Of a DNA stretch of 64,000 nucleotides, positions 36,183 through 46,946 are shown piece after piece. The position numbers and the translations under genes are program-made. How positions within the stretch are numbered: position 1 is the first letter of the stretch; each line of letters starts with the position of its first letter. The notes under the pieces were generated by a model. That model ran no database searches. It was not told the origin of the DNA and worked only from the letters and a program-made list of their open reading frames with translations. The stretch is from Jaltomata sinuosa (lineage: Eukaryota > Streptophyta > Magnoliopsida > Solanales > Solanaceae), in assembly GCA_003996215.1 (NCBI GenBank), contig QJPP01000028.1, positions 1,302,001 to 1,366,000 of the forward strand, in the 5' to 3' direction.

Positions 36183-38195
36183 TCAGAGTCTGGCATGATG
36201 TTGGAGACCGCCAGGGTCTCCAAAGCAGGCAAAATTGATGGAATAGGTGCCAGCTACCCCATCTCGTTGAGCTCCAACTTCCTCTTTTATCGGCTCCGCA
36301 GCTAGTCGCGGCAACTTCTTTACTCTTTCTTTGCTGGTTTTCTTGCGGTGTTTTCTCTTCCTTGATTTGTTTTCACCGCCTTCCTCGACATGTTTCCCTT
36401 CTTGCGATCGCAACCTCATTCTTGTAACTGCTAGGGTCTCGATAGGAACCTTCTCCTCAATATGCAACTCCGCAGGGGCTTCAACCACATCTATAACCGC
36501 GACCACTCTCATGTCTCTTGGTTGCTTCATCAAATTACACGCATCAAACTTGACCAATTCATTGTTTAATCTGAATGTCAGTTCGTTTCTTTCCATGTCG
36601 ACCAACACTCTTGCAGTAGCTAACAATGGTCGTCCCAAGATTATGGGAACTTCAAAGTCCACTTCGCAGTCTAAGATCACAAAGTCGGCCGGGAATATAA
36701 ACTTACCAACCTTGACCAGCACATCAGATAATATTCCCACTGGTCGCTTTACTGAACGGTCAGCCATTAGCACCCTAATGGTAGTTGGTTTGGGCGCTCC
36801 CAAACCCAATTGTTTATAAACTGCTAGCGGCATCAAGTTGATGCTAGCACCAAGATCACATAAGGCTTTTTCAAAGTTGAATTTCCCAATGGTACAGGGA
36901 ACAGTAAAAGCACCTGGATCTTCCTTCTTTTCCACTAATGATCTTGAAGAAATAGCACTGCAGTGGTGGAGGTTATCTTCTGGTTCAAAGCTTACTGACC
37001 TCTTCTTGGTAATCAAGTCCTTCATGAACTTGGCATATCCGGGCATTTGTTCAAGAGCGTCCACCAGAGGGATGTTGACTGATATCTGCTTCAGCATGGT
37101 CATGAAGTTCAGGAACTTGCTATCGTCCGCTTTCTTCTTCAAATGCTGTGGGAAAGGAGGTGGTGGCCGAGACATCATAGTTGGAAGCTTTTTAACTTCC
37201 TTGCTTTTATCCGTGAGCCTTTGCGTAGCATCCTCCGCCACATTGTCATCCGCAATATCACCTTGAGTCTGAATTACCGGATGTGATTCCGATAACGTTT
37301 TACCGCTTCTTGTAGTGATCGCCATACAGCTCCCATCCTTCCTCGGATTTTGAACGGTGTCACTCGGCAAGGTACCTGTCTTCCTTTGATTTAGAGATGC
37401 CGAGATTTGACCCACTTGCTGTTCCAATTGCTTGATCGAGGTGGAATGTGAATCCACTACCTGACTCATTGTTGATAGTTCAGTCCTCATCTCCTTTACC
37501 GCGGATTCGGTCGATTCCACCTTCAACAACATTTTAGCCATCATGTTCTCTAGTTTGGACGTCCCTGTCTCAGTGTTAGCTCTTTCCCGATTACCAGGTG
37601 GTACATACAACCCACCTCTATCAGTGTTATTCTTCCAGTTCCCCTGATCACGATCTCTGTATCCAGCTTTTTCATAGTAGTTGTCCTTCTGATAGTTCCG
37701 ACCTTGGTTTCCTTGGCCGTTGCACTGGAAACCACCCAAATAATTCGCCTCCTCATCAGATTCAAACTCTGCTGCTCTACCTTGGGAACCTACAACTTTC
37801 ACCTTTTCAATACCTCCTGACAACAAATGCTTTGTCAGTAGGTCCATTTGCGTCTTCAGATGGGCCATATCTTGGTCCCGCTCTTCCTCCTTCCTGCGCT
37901 GCTCTGCTGACATACCAACTGCATAAGTGCTAGCTGCTACCTTTGTATCACGTGTATGCCAGGCCCTGTTGGTTTTTGTGAGCCTGTCCAAAATAGCTGT
38001 GGCATCGGCAAAGGTGAGACCCATAAATGCTCCACCTGCTGCGTTATCCAATGTCGGCTTGGTAGCCGAATTCAGTGCCCTGTAGAACGTCTGCATCAAG
38101 AAATCTTTGGTCAACTGATGGTTTGGGCATTGTGTCAGCTTTTTCTTGAACCGCAACCTAGTCTCATGTAACGCCTCGTGAGGTGCTAATTTCAT
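36183..38195 (-). pseudogene. gag C-terminal part plus retropepsin of the gag-only element
   Basis: A 670-codon open frame. It starts in the middle of gag (LAPHEALHETRLRFKKKL, CPNHQLTKDFLMQTFYRAL), then has a Gln/Arg/Asn-rich linker without a CCHC knuckle and a coiled coil (about residues 215-265). The Pro-rich part PPPPFPQHLKKK follows, then an aspartic protease with ALCDLGASINLMPLAVYKQL (catalytic D in DLGAS where DSGA or DTGA is usual) and VPIILGRPLLATARVLVD. A basic Arg/Lys tail ends it. No pol follows. It is joined to the N-terminal gag part (38164-38745) only through a frameshift near 38190. Long and open apart from this, so recently active. Confidence 0.8.
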
Positions 38196-38745
38196 CCCTC
38201 AACTGTATCATCCTAGAGGGAGGAAAGAACCTTTCTAGGAAAGCTCCTTTCAACTCTCCCCAGGTTGTGATAGAGTCGGGGGTTAGCTCTGTCAACCATA
38301 ATGCTGCCTCATCAGACAGAGACAACGGAAACAGCCTGAGCCTGATCGCTGTCTGAATTACTCCAGGCAATTCGAACGACTTGTAGATCCCCACGAAATT
38401 CATCAGGTGTCGGTTTGGATCATCACCAGCTACACCTCGGAACACTCCTCTCAAATTCAACAGCTGAATCATCGTGCTAGTAATGTTGAACTTGGCCCCG
38501 GGCGCTAGCGGAGGAAGAACAATGGCGCCTGTCGCACCAAATCCATCCAAGTCGATATCCTCATCATTCAACTCCATGTCGACCTCAAGACCATCAGCAT
38601 TCAAACGTTGTTGGGCTTGCTGAGCTGCAGCGAGTCTCGCTGCCTCTTGTTGTTGTTCATTCATGTTTCGCCTTATCGTTCTTGCCAGCTCGGGGTCGTA
38701 GGGTAGTATTGGTTCACCCGAGCCTCGGGTACTTGGCATGCACAA
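38164..38745 (-). pseudogene. gag N-terminal part of the gag-only element
   Basis: 193 codons starting MCMPSTRGSGEPILPYDPEL, with an acidic segment (NDEDIDLDGFG) and the retroviral-type gag core FVGIYKSFELPGV, LRLFPLSLSDEAALWLTEL, TWGELKGAFLERFFPPSRM. After RDEIS the frame runs out of family text, which continues in the overlapping frame of 36183-38195. A one-base loss or two-base gain near 38185-38195 explains this. A programmed shift is possible but less likely in the middle of the gag core. Confidence 0.8.
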
Positions 38746-38843
38746 CTATGTACCCTGTAAAAACAAAAACAACAAATAAAAATAAATGCAGGAAATATGA
38801 CTAAGAGTCAAATAAACACACCGGACTTAATAAACAACCGTAT

Positions 38844-38861
38844 TCCCCGGCAACGGCGCCA
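38844..38861 (-). other. tRNA-Asp primer-binding site
   Basis: On minus TGGCGCCGTTGCCGGGGA, full 18-base complement of a plant tRNA-Asp 3' end, 5 bases from the LTR end (38867). It sets the orientation of the element. Confidence 0.85.
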
Positions 38862-38866
38862 AAATT

Positions 38867-40183
38867 TGATAACGCCCAAACTACACCTCAAATTATGAAG
38901 CGTAAGCGGTCGTCGTCAAATATAGAACCCAACAGAAGTTGGGGTCGATCCCACAGGGAATAAGGTGCAAATTAGGTCGTTCGTGACTTATTTGACTAGT
39001 GGTCGATAATTTCCGGTAAATAGGGGGGTTTGCGTGATCAAAACGTGAACAAAAACAAATAATAACGTACGAGTAAAATCAATATGAGAGAGAACTAGGG
39101 AAGTGTTCACCATGGCATTGTAATAATGTCGATTCAAGCTTAACCGGGTTCTTTCTTATATGCATGTCACGATGTGATTGAATTAATGGTATCATCTAAA
39201 CGTTTCTCAACCAAATAGACGAATTTCCCTTTCAATTCTCTCAAACTTGAAAAGGTGAGCTTTTATATTTCAATCCTAAACATCAAGTAGATTAATCTAG
39301 TTACAGCATTAATCATAAGACGAGAGTTGGTAGTCTCGAATCCTCGTAGTTGATCAAATTTCCCGGTTTTAATTTCTTTACTCAAGCAAATTAAACCTAG
39401 GCATGTTCTAATGTTTGCAACCACTAGAAAACGTGAAGAATGAATGATTAACAACGTGACAATCATAATTATTGAACCCGACGCTACCCGGAATCTATAT
39501 CGCTACTTTAGCCATGGCTCCCACAACCCTAGTTGTGGGAATTTAGTTAATCATGCTTTTGTGGAAAGAGAAGAAGATCATATTCATAATAAAGAAAAGA
39601 GATTCTTACAATATAATGAAAACAAGCTTCAATTATCCAAGAACAAGAAACCAAGATCCCAAGAACAATCAAGAACACGATTTAAGAAGAAGAAAACGTA
39701 TTCTTGCGTATTTCCTTCTCTCAAAAGTAGACTAAAAATCTCCTAAAACTATTGGGTAATCAATTGGTAATGAATTTGTAATAAATAAATAAAATAAACC
39801 TAACATAGGGTATTTATAGGAGTCCAGGAAATAAACCCAAAAACGTTCGGAATCCGTGTCGCGTACTGCCTCAACTTGACGGTCTTGGCTGACGGACCAT
39901 CACATGTGTGACGGACCATCACGGTGGCCATCGCCGCTAGGCAGTGTGCTGCCTCAAATTGACGGTCTACTTGACGGACCATCACATGTGTGACGGCCCG
40001 TCATGGTGGCCGTCACTCTTAACCAGTGGCGCACTTTTGATCGTATTTCCTTCCTTTTCTACGTTTGTCGCTATTTCCTGCAAATATAACATAAAAACAT
40101 CAAAAATGACAATGGTTGCTTGAAAACTCGCGATTATTCTTAGTTAAAGGAGGCTAAACGTGCCGTAGAATGGCGGCACATCA
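38867..40183 (-). repeat. 5' LTR of the gag-only element
   Basis: Partner of 33394-34711. On minus the TATA-like CTATAAATACCC (about 39810-39821) follows the TGACGG/CCGTCA cluster (about 39876-40015), so this half is the likely promoter. Confidence 0.92.
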
Positions 40184-40188
40184 GTGGT

Positions 40189-40580
40189 TAGTTTCAAGTT
40201 TCCTAATGAACTTGTCCTAGAATGTCAAGGTAGTCCCTCTTCTTCGAAAGGTCATTCCATATCTTATCTTAAGGCTAGAAAGATGATTTCTAAGGTTATG
40301 TCTATCATATAGTTCGGGTTATGGACACGGAGTCCGAGACCCTGACTATTTAGTCTGTTCCTGTTATGAACGAATTCCCAAAAGTGTTCCCCAATGATTT
40401 GTCTGGAGTCCCTCCTGAGCGAGAAATTGACTTTGGGATAGATCTTCTTCCGGATACAAATCCCATCTCTATTTCTCTCTATAGAATGGCCCCCGCGGAA
40501 CTCAAGGAGTTGAAAGATCAACTGAAAGACTTTCTTGATAAGGGTTTCATCAGGCCTAGTATTTCTCCTTGGGGTGCCTT
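40189..40580 (+). pseudogene. Tekay/Del-like reverse transcriptase start, truncated
   Basis: After the nested insertion, the open stretch 40366-40578 reads [27 protein letters not shown], then [33 protein letters not shown]. This is the conserved start of the Gypsy reverse transcriptase before its catalytic YxDD, which is absent. The text breaks at WGA (about 40573-40579), where it jumps to the chromodomain region. Earlier stops and frame changes (40300-40360) also disrupt it. Confidence 0.85.
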
Positions 40581-40775
40581 TGGAAGATGAAGGTGTGAAG
40601 GAGGTTCCCGTGGAGATTCTTGATCGTTAAATTCGGAGGTTACGGAAGAAAGAAGTCACTTTGGTAAAGGTCCTTTAGAGGAATCAGCTTATAGAAGGTG
40701 CTACTTGGGAAGCGGAGGAGGCCATGAAGGCCAGATATCCTCATCTCTTTCTTTTCGATTCAGTTCCAACTTGAG
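40581..40775 (+). pseudogene. C-terminal chromodomain region of the Tekay/Del-like polyprotein
   Basis: In pieces of different frames it reads [17 protein letters not shown], then VTLVKVL and GATWEAEEAMKARYPHLF, the typical tail of chromovirus integrases where the chromodomain binds chromatin. RNase H and integrase between this and the reverse transcriptase start are missing. Confidence 0.75.
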
Positions 40776-41008
40776 GTACTAGTTTCCTCCTAAGTATGTC
40801 CCTCCGATTCTACTCCATCAGTCCCTCTCATGATTTCAGCATGCATCCATGTTTTACGAAGTTAGTTTATCATGTTTTCAAGTTGAAAAGTTATGGTTTC
40901 ATGATTACCCCTTGATTTCTATGTTTTGATGTTTGGTTGGGCTGTTTTCCCCTTAGTTTCCCTTATCTAGACTTCATTCGAGGACAAATGATCCCAAGGG
41001 GGGAATAT

Positions 41009-43067
41009 TGTAACACCCCGTGCACGTATCCAGCTATCTAAGTTAAAATCTCAGAAAATTTCCATGTTTCCAGGGATGATGACTCAGACGACGGTTCGTG
41101 GTTTGGAACCATGGTCTGTCCTATGCGCACGTCGTCCAAGTCTTAGAGGATCCCTAAGTTGGTCCCAGAAATGACGGGTCAAGGAATGGTCTGTCCTTCT
41201 GGATGATGGACCGTCATTTCCAACTACCTTGATGCTCGTCCTTCGAAGTTCAGAAGTCCCTCTTCTAGTACCCAGGATCTACGGGTCAAAGGATGGCCCG
41301 TCCTTCGGGATGACGGGTCCGTCATTCCACTCGTTATTCCTAAGATCCAGCAGCCCCTTTCTAAGTGCCCAGAAACGACGGCTCCCAGGATGGTCCATCA
41401 TCCAGAAGGACGGACCGTCGATCAAACCGTGATCACTGAAGGTTGACTGTTTTCCAGCCTATTCTTATTTAATTTCCAGGGACATTTCGGTTATTTTCCA
41501 CCCTATTATGTATTAAGTGAAGTCGTTGTGACTACTTTTAGAAGAGTTTTCACCCATATTATCCTAAGTTCCTCATTCTTCACTCAAAAAGGAAAGTTGC
41601 TCTCAAGCTCAAGTCTCCAAGCTCCAAGTCAAGTCTCCTAATTCTTTTCCAATCAAGTGGTGAATCTTCTACCAAGGTATGTGAGTTTTTAACAATGGGT
41701 TCCTTTCACCCTTGTGCCCAAAACCCCCAAGTCTTAAATTGAATTATGAAGTTATGAAATTAGAGTTTTGATCTAAATTTGGGGAAAGTTTATGAAATCA
41801 GTTTCTATGTTTAAATTCATGGTTTTCTCTTGATTACTCATGATTTGATTATGATTCTCTCTTTGGTTTTTAAAAGCCCGAGCATGAATATTGATTTCTA
41901 GCATGAAACTATGAATTTACATATTTTCAAGAGAAAGTTGGCATGATTAGATATCATGGCCTTTATGTACTTATGAAATTGCATGACTAATTCTTCGAGT
42001 ATGATTTTAGAAAGAAAAGTATGTTTGAATTATGGATAAGCTAAGCCTTCAGATTTATGAACTTAAATAGCTTTGGCAATAGATATGTCATTGGTTTTAA
42101 GTAGCTTTGGCATTAGATATGTCATCGGTTTTACACAGCTTTGGCATTAGATATGTCATTGGTTTTGAACAGTTTTGGCATCAGACATGCCCAAGTATGA
42201 TATGAGCTATATGTATGTTTTGGGAGTAGTATTAGCACCGAGCTGGATGGGTGAGAGTACACATATGCCCCAGAACTACGTGCCTCCATAGGTTCTAAGT
42301 CCCCTCTGTTGGGCATCATTTTTAGTGATCACGCCTAGTTATGCCTTTATACCCTGGCAAGGTATATTAGGTCCTCTCGATGGGGAGGATACATCAAATT
42401 TCATATAGCTCACATGGTCTATGTCGGTTAGAGAACCTCCCACAGAAACAGTTTATGTTTTAAGTTGCATTTGACTCTAATTTAGATTTCAGACTTATTA
42501 TTTATGATTACGTTTCACCTTATGGTATATTTAGAGTCTTTGCATCCAGCTTATCTTCCAAGTATGATTTCAGTTACTTAAGCATAATTATCATGTTTTT
42601 ATCATGTTCATGCATTGCTCGCATACTTAGTACATTCCATAGTACTAACGCATATTGCGCTGCATCCTTTCACGATGCAAATTCAGGTGTTCCTCTTCAG
42701 ACCCGTGGCTAGAGTTTCGGCCACTCATACTTAGCTATTGGTGAGTCCTCATAGGTCGAGGGCTGGACCTTACTCTAGTTCTATGTCTTCTTTCTGTTCA
42801 GATGTTCGAGTTAGTTGGGGTATTGTCCCATCAACTCTTATGTTAGTTTAGAGGCTTTTCAGACATAGTTGTATTCAGATGGCCTTTGGAGTTGTATTCC
42901 TTATTCGACTCTCTATCTATGATATACTTCTTATTTGGTTTTCCTTATGATGTTTCTGCTATGCTTATCTTTGTTATGCTTGAGAATGCTATGACCAAGG
43001 GTTAGCTTGGGATCTTTGTGGTTCCAAGTCCCGTGTTACGTCTAGGAGGTAACCTCGGGGCTTGACA
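41009..43067 (+). repeat. 3' LTR of the Tekay/Del-like element
   Basis: Partner of 29617-31671 with scattered substitutions; it retains the 'ggcaaggtatattaggtcc' block that is partly deleted in the 5' LTR near 30980. Confidence 0.9.
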
Positions 43068-43071
43068 GGGT

Positions 43072-43135
43072 CTTCTCAGGCCTTCATTAGTATGGGGTCC
43101 TCATTACGTCCAGGGCCTGGTCTCAGGGCGTGACA
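43072..43135 (+). mobile_element. Solo LTR, final part
   Basis: The end of the LTR begun at 27388, terminating GGGCGTGACA, next to the second AGCTG duplication (43136-43140). Confidence 0.8.
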
Positions 43136-43290
43136 AGCTGATTCAAGACCAGAATAAGCAGTGAAAGTGCAGGAAATGTTGGAATATGTTGAAGAAGATG
43201 ATGGGTCAAAAATTGGTTGTTGTTGAGAATAGCAAGATTTCACACAGGGTTGGCATTGAGTCCATGTAATGTCGCTCATGTATTTGCAGC
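43136..43290 (-). pseudogene. Aspartic protease pseudogene, upstream piece
   Basis: On minus it reads SDITWTQCQPCVKSCYSQQQ, then FDPSSSSTYSNISC and SGLESA, the region right after the first catalytic Asp of nepenthesin-like A1 proteases. The expected DTGSD is here YMSD, so the catalytic motif is lost. The frame continues across the nest into 27387 as ESA then IGNYSGC. No further exons were recognised on either side. Confidence 0.8.
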
Positions 43291-44002
43291 TTTATTCATT
43301 ACTTAACAAAATATATTGCCTATAAATTACCATTCAAAAGAGGAAGAACAGGCTTCAAAGTGAGGAAGAGAAAAAAAATACGCAGAGGAAAAGAGTGGAC
43401 AAGAGAGAATAATTTAGAGCGAATAAGGGTAAAATAAAAGGGTCAATATTATATTTTTTGCGGGTCAGGTCAAGTGAGGCGGTTATGTTTTTATTTCTTA
43501 GAATTTTTGTTTTAAATAAAAAATTCATGTTTAAAATTTTATTATTAAAAAATCAACTAAATAGAATGAGTGACTTTGTAAGTAAAACACTCATAGTTGA
43601 GTGACTTTTGAGGTAAAAATCAGAGTTGAGTGACTTAAGTAAAAGAGTTCTTAGTTGAGTGACCATCTAGGATATTAACTCTTCATTCTCCTCCTATTTG
43701 TTTGTGGGACCACTTCAGTTAGTAAAGTGGTACTGGTGACTTTTAACTCATTTCCTTGTACTGCATGTTGTCTCTTTCGAATGATAGAGAGGGGGATGCA
43801 TAAGCTATTTTTTTAATCATGTTTATTGATTCTGAGTGAGTGATCTTTGATAATGCAGAACCAACTAGTATTTTTTTGCTACCCAGGAGGTTCCAAATAG
43901 TGCTCAAGATTTACCTCTGCCGGTGAAACAAGTATCCAATCTTTTCCTTACAAAATCAATCTGGGTTGGATCAAAATTTGGCAACAATCATAGAAAAATA
44001 CG
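43291..44002. other. Intergenic DNA, short degenerate repeat
   Basis: 'gttgagtgact' words recur about four times between 43560 and 43670 at 30-50 bp spacing, which suggests the end of a small decayed repeat. No gene is seen. Confidence 0.45.
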
Positions 44003-46946
44003 TGTCCGACCCAAGACTTAGCCCTCATCCCTGGACGTAATCGGCACAGAAGCCATCAGTGCCCGAGAGAACCACTTGGCTTACATCATGAGCATCTAAT
44101 TAGAACATAAATGCGAAAGCTCTGAAAAACACATAATGATATTAAAGCTTTTGAAAACTCAAGTACAAATATACTTTTATAAATTAAGATATAACGTCAA
44201 ATACAAAATAAATACAACTGAATTGACTGTGTAATGAAGCCTCTACTGACTGGACTGAAATAACATAACTAGACTAAGCCTTCCGGAAGGATGGAGGGTT
44301 CACCAATAGCTAATCTGTGTGAAGCTTAAGGATGCGGTGAACTGTGAACGTGTGCACCTGAATCTGCATCATGAAATGATGCAACGCCAGAGGTGTCAAT
44401 ACAAATGAATGTACGGTATGTGAAACTGGGAAGGAAAGCATAAACAATGTACAAGGATTGCAACTAGAACTGAATTGAAACTGTAACTATCTAGGAGGAC
44501 ATAAAACATTTATTGAAAAAAAGGGATGGATTAACATTATTTACTTTACTTCTGAACTAGATGGTTTAACCGACATCATATATACACCACGAGCTATGTG
44601 GGTCCGATCAATACCCAACCGTCTGAACCCCAATCCGTGTTTGCTGCATGGACCAAGATATAGTTGTTCTATATACTACTGCGTGAAGAAAGAATACAAA
44701 ATCTGTCCTTATAGAGACACGTCTGAGGTTATCCGAATTAACAGACAGAACCATTCCTACGTTAGCAAAACATAGGTTTCGAGTGTTAGAGCCATTTGGA
44801 CTCACACCTTCTCGGTTTACCATCTAATTCTCTTTAAGCTCATATTTATTCATGTTCATCTCATCAATCATCTTTTAAACATAACTCATCTTTATCTCAT
44901 CAACCAACCATTTAACATAAAGAGGTTCATAACAAAATTGTATCATCAGGGCCGGCTCGACCATAAGGCAACTAAAGCAATCACTCTTAGGGACCCCATT
45001 TTTTTTTAAATATGTAGTCTATATATATATATACACATATAACTTTTTATCTTATTTAATGTAGGGATATATCATTGTAATAATTGAGAAATAGAATAAT
45101 TTTTAGGTAATTATAGTATTTTTTCTTACGTGGCTACCTATTTTATTGCCTCATTTATATATATACTAACGACTAACATGACCCCGCATTATTATTCTTA
45201 TGTTCACCTTTTTCATTTCCCCCTTTCACTATTTTTTTTTTTATTGAATATTTTAAAGTCTCCCAAGCGGTCAAACCTTTCGGATTATGCAAAATCTATT
45301 ATTATCTGTTTACAAAATGATCAAACTTACTTTTGGTGTTTTCTTCAAATTTCAAACATTGCAACAAGTTATCATTAATTGAAGCAGCGCAACACTATTT
45401 TGATATCATTATATTAACTTCTCAAATTCTTGAATCAAGTTTTATTATTCAAAGTTTATACTATTAAACTTTTTCATTGAAAATTCGCATTGATTATATT
45501 CTTACTGCATAAGGTTTGTGTATATCCTATACTTTCGAGACTTCACTTGTGGGATTATACTGGATATGTTATTGTTGTTATTGTTATTCGACATATATAT
45601 ATATATGTCAACTAGAAAAAAATTTAAGGCCTCTTTATGAAGTTTGGCTTTAGGCCCCCAATCTTACTGAGACGACCTTGAGTATCATCATACCAAGACT
45701 TGCAAGTCTATCTGTAGAGTTCTTACATTTTATAGGAAAATATTTATGCTTCATAAAATCATTGGAAACCATTCAAACCGCTCCTTTTAAAAAATAGTAG
45801 TTAGATTTTCGTAAAATGACCAAATCACCATACAATTTCCTTCAAACCACGTCAATCACAATAGTTCCTAAAACTTTGAAATATAAGAAAAGGATTCATG
45901 ATACATAAAAAGTCTAGGAGAAATAGTTCTAAAACATTTGTTTGAATCTTAGAGGTTTGGGAATTATTGAGGGAACAAGAAAATCAATATTGTTAACACT
46001 TTCAAACCAAGTCACCATTAAAAATCTATAAAACTCATAGACACTTCAGGACAAATATAAGAGATTCATACCATTTCATAATTACATGGTTCATGAGTTT
46101 TTAGAAGCCATATAAAGAGTTATAGAAGATAATACGCCATTAGCATGAAATAGGAACATAATTGAAGAGACTCCACGAGTGACATCGATTGATTAGAGAC
46201 TTATTGAGATTCAAGGAGCATAGATCAAACTCTAGGTCATCACAGAGGATTTATTGAACATAAAGGATAGAAGATTCTTGGTTTAGGACAGTCTTACATA
46301 TCTTAGAAAAGGAGAACTTGGAAGATTCTTGCTTGAAATTCCTAGATTGCTTAAATAACTTGCTCTTTGAAATATTGAGGAATAGGGAAGATATGAATTA
46401 TGTCGTAAGTGATAAAAATTGAGCGTATAAGGCTATAGGGGAGGTTAAAGTCATGGGTTGAGGTTAGAAATTAAGGAAAGGACAAAAATACCCTTTTAAG
46501 ACATGAAAAACAGAAAGAAAAATAGAAATTTTAGTATGAGAAACAGGGCTGGTGCAACACACTAATCAGCAAACCATCCTGCCTAAAAACAACATTCTGA
46601 AGTTTCGGGTCTGGCACGGGGCGCCAGATAGTATACTAGACTGATAGATGCTCGATAATACGCACATAACTATTTACTCGAAACTCGGATTGATGAGTGG
46701 TCAGTGGCATTAGAAAGAAGGCTCAAAAGCTTTTAACTTGGTGGGTCATGGGCCATGTAACTCTTCATATAATGGGAGGAATGATCGTTTGAAATTGACC
46801 TTTGAATGAACTAATATGAAAACTTAATTGGTAGAGAAGCTTTCAAACTTAACTTTGTGCTAGAGGTTCCTTAAAACCTTAGTTCACATCCATTGTACTT
46901 CCCACACTTAGGAGTTGATCTTAACACTTAGTTATAATAGAATTTA
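44003..46946 (-). mobile_element. Solo-type LTR in minus orientation, related to the LTR at 27388
   Basis: Read on minus it parallels 27388-29616 closely, for example AATCCGAGTTTCGAGTAAA against AATCCGAGTCTGGAGTAAA and the 'cctctagc.caaagttaag' block. The inner end on minus is TCGGACA (plus start TGTCCGA at 44003). Its 5' end is missing about 100 bp where the next LTR (46947) begins, so that element probably inserted into it. It contains the hAT-type element below. Confidence 0.7.
44947..45680. mobile_element. hAT-type non-autonomous element nested in the minus LTR
   Basis: The left end CAGGGCCGGCTC and inverted right end CAAGGTCGTCTC match at 9 of 12 bases. The flanks TGTATCAT (44939-44946) and AGTATCAT (45681-45688) are an 8-bp duplication with one mismatch. 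It is 734 bp and AT-rich, with no transposase. The LTR text resumes on both sides. Confidence 0.7.

Larger units (their letters stand above)
33394..40183 (-). mobile_element. Young non-autonomous gag-protease-only LTR element (TR-GAG type, Athila/TAT-like)
   Basis: Two nearly identical LTRs (33394-34711 and 38867-40183; 1318 and 1317 bp) with TGATAAC...CACATCA termini are flanked by the perfect duplication GTGGT (33389-33393, 40184-40188). The element is transcribed on minus: the primer site TGGCGCCGTTGCCGGGGA (38844-38861) matches the 3' end of tRNA-Asp, as in Athila-like elements. The 4.15-kb interior has gag and a retropepsin but no reverse transcriptase, RNase H or integrase, so it needs proteins from another element. 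It is the youngest layer of the nest by order of insertion. Confidence 0.9.
29617..43067 (+). mobile_element. Ty3/Gypsy element of Tekay/Del-like type, internally deleted and itself interrupted
   Basis: LTRs at 29617-31671 and 41009-43067 (2055 and 2059 bp) start TGTAACACCCC and end GTGACA or TTGACA. The 4-bp duplication GGGT flanks the element (29613-29616, 43068-43071). TGGTATCAAAGC (31676-31687) is the initiator tRNA-Met primer site; AAGGGGGGAATAT before 41009 is the polypurine tract. Internal order: gag, zinc knuckle, protease, [insertion 33394-40183], start of reverse transcriptase, deletion, chromodomain end. Many stops show that it is dead. Confidence 0.92.

Noticed and set aside
36331..37266. 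Plus-strand ORFs inside the gag-only element (162 and 142 codons)
   Set aside because: They are antisense shadows of the minus-strand gag-protease frame.
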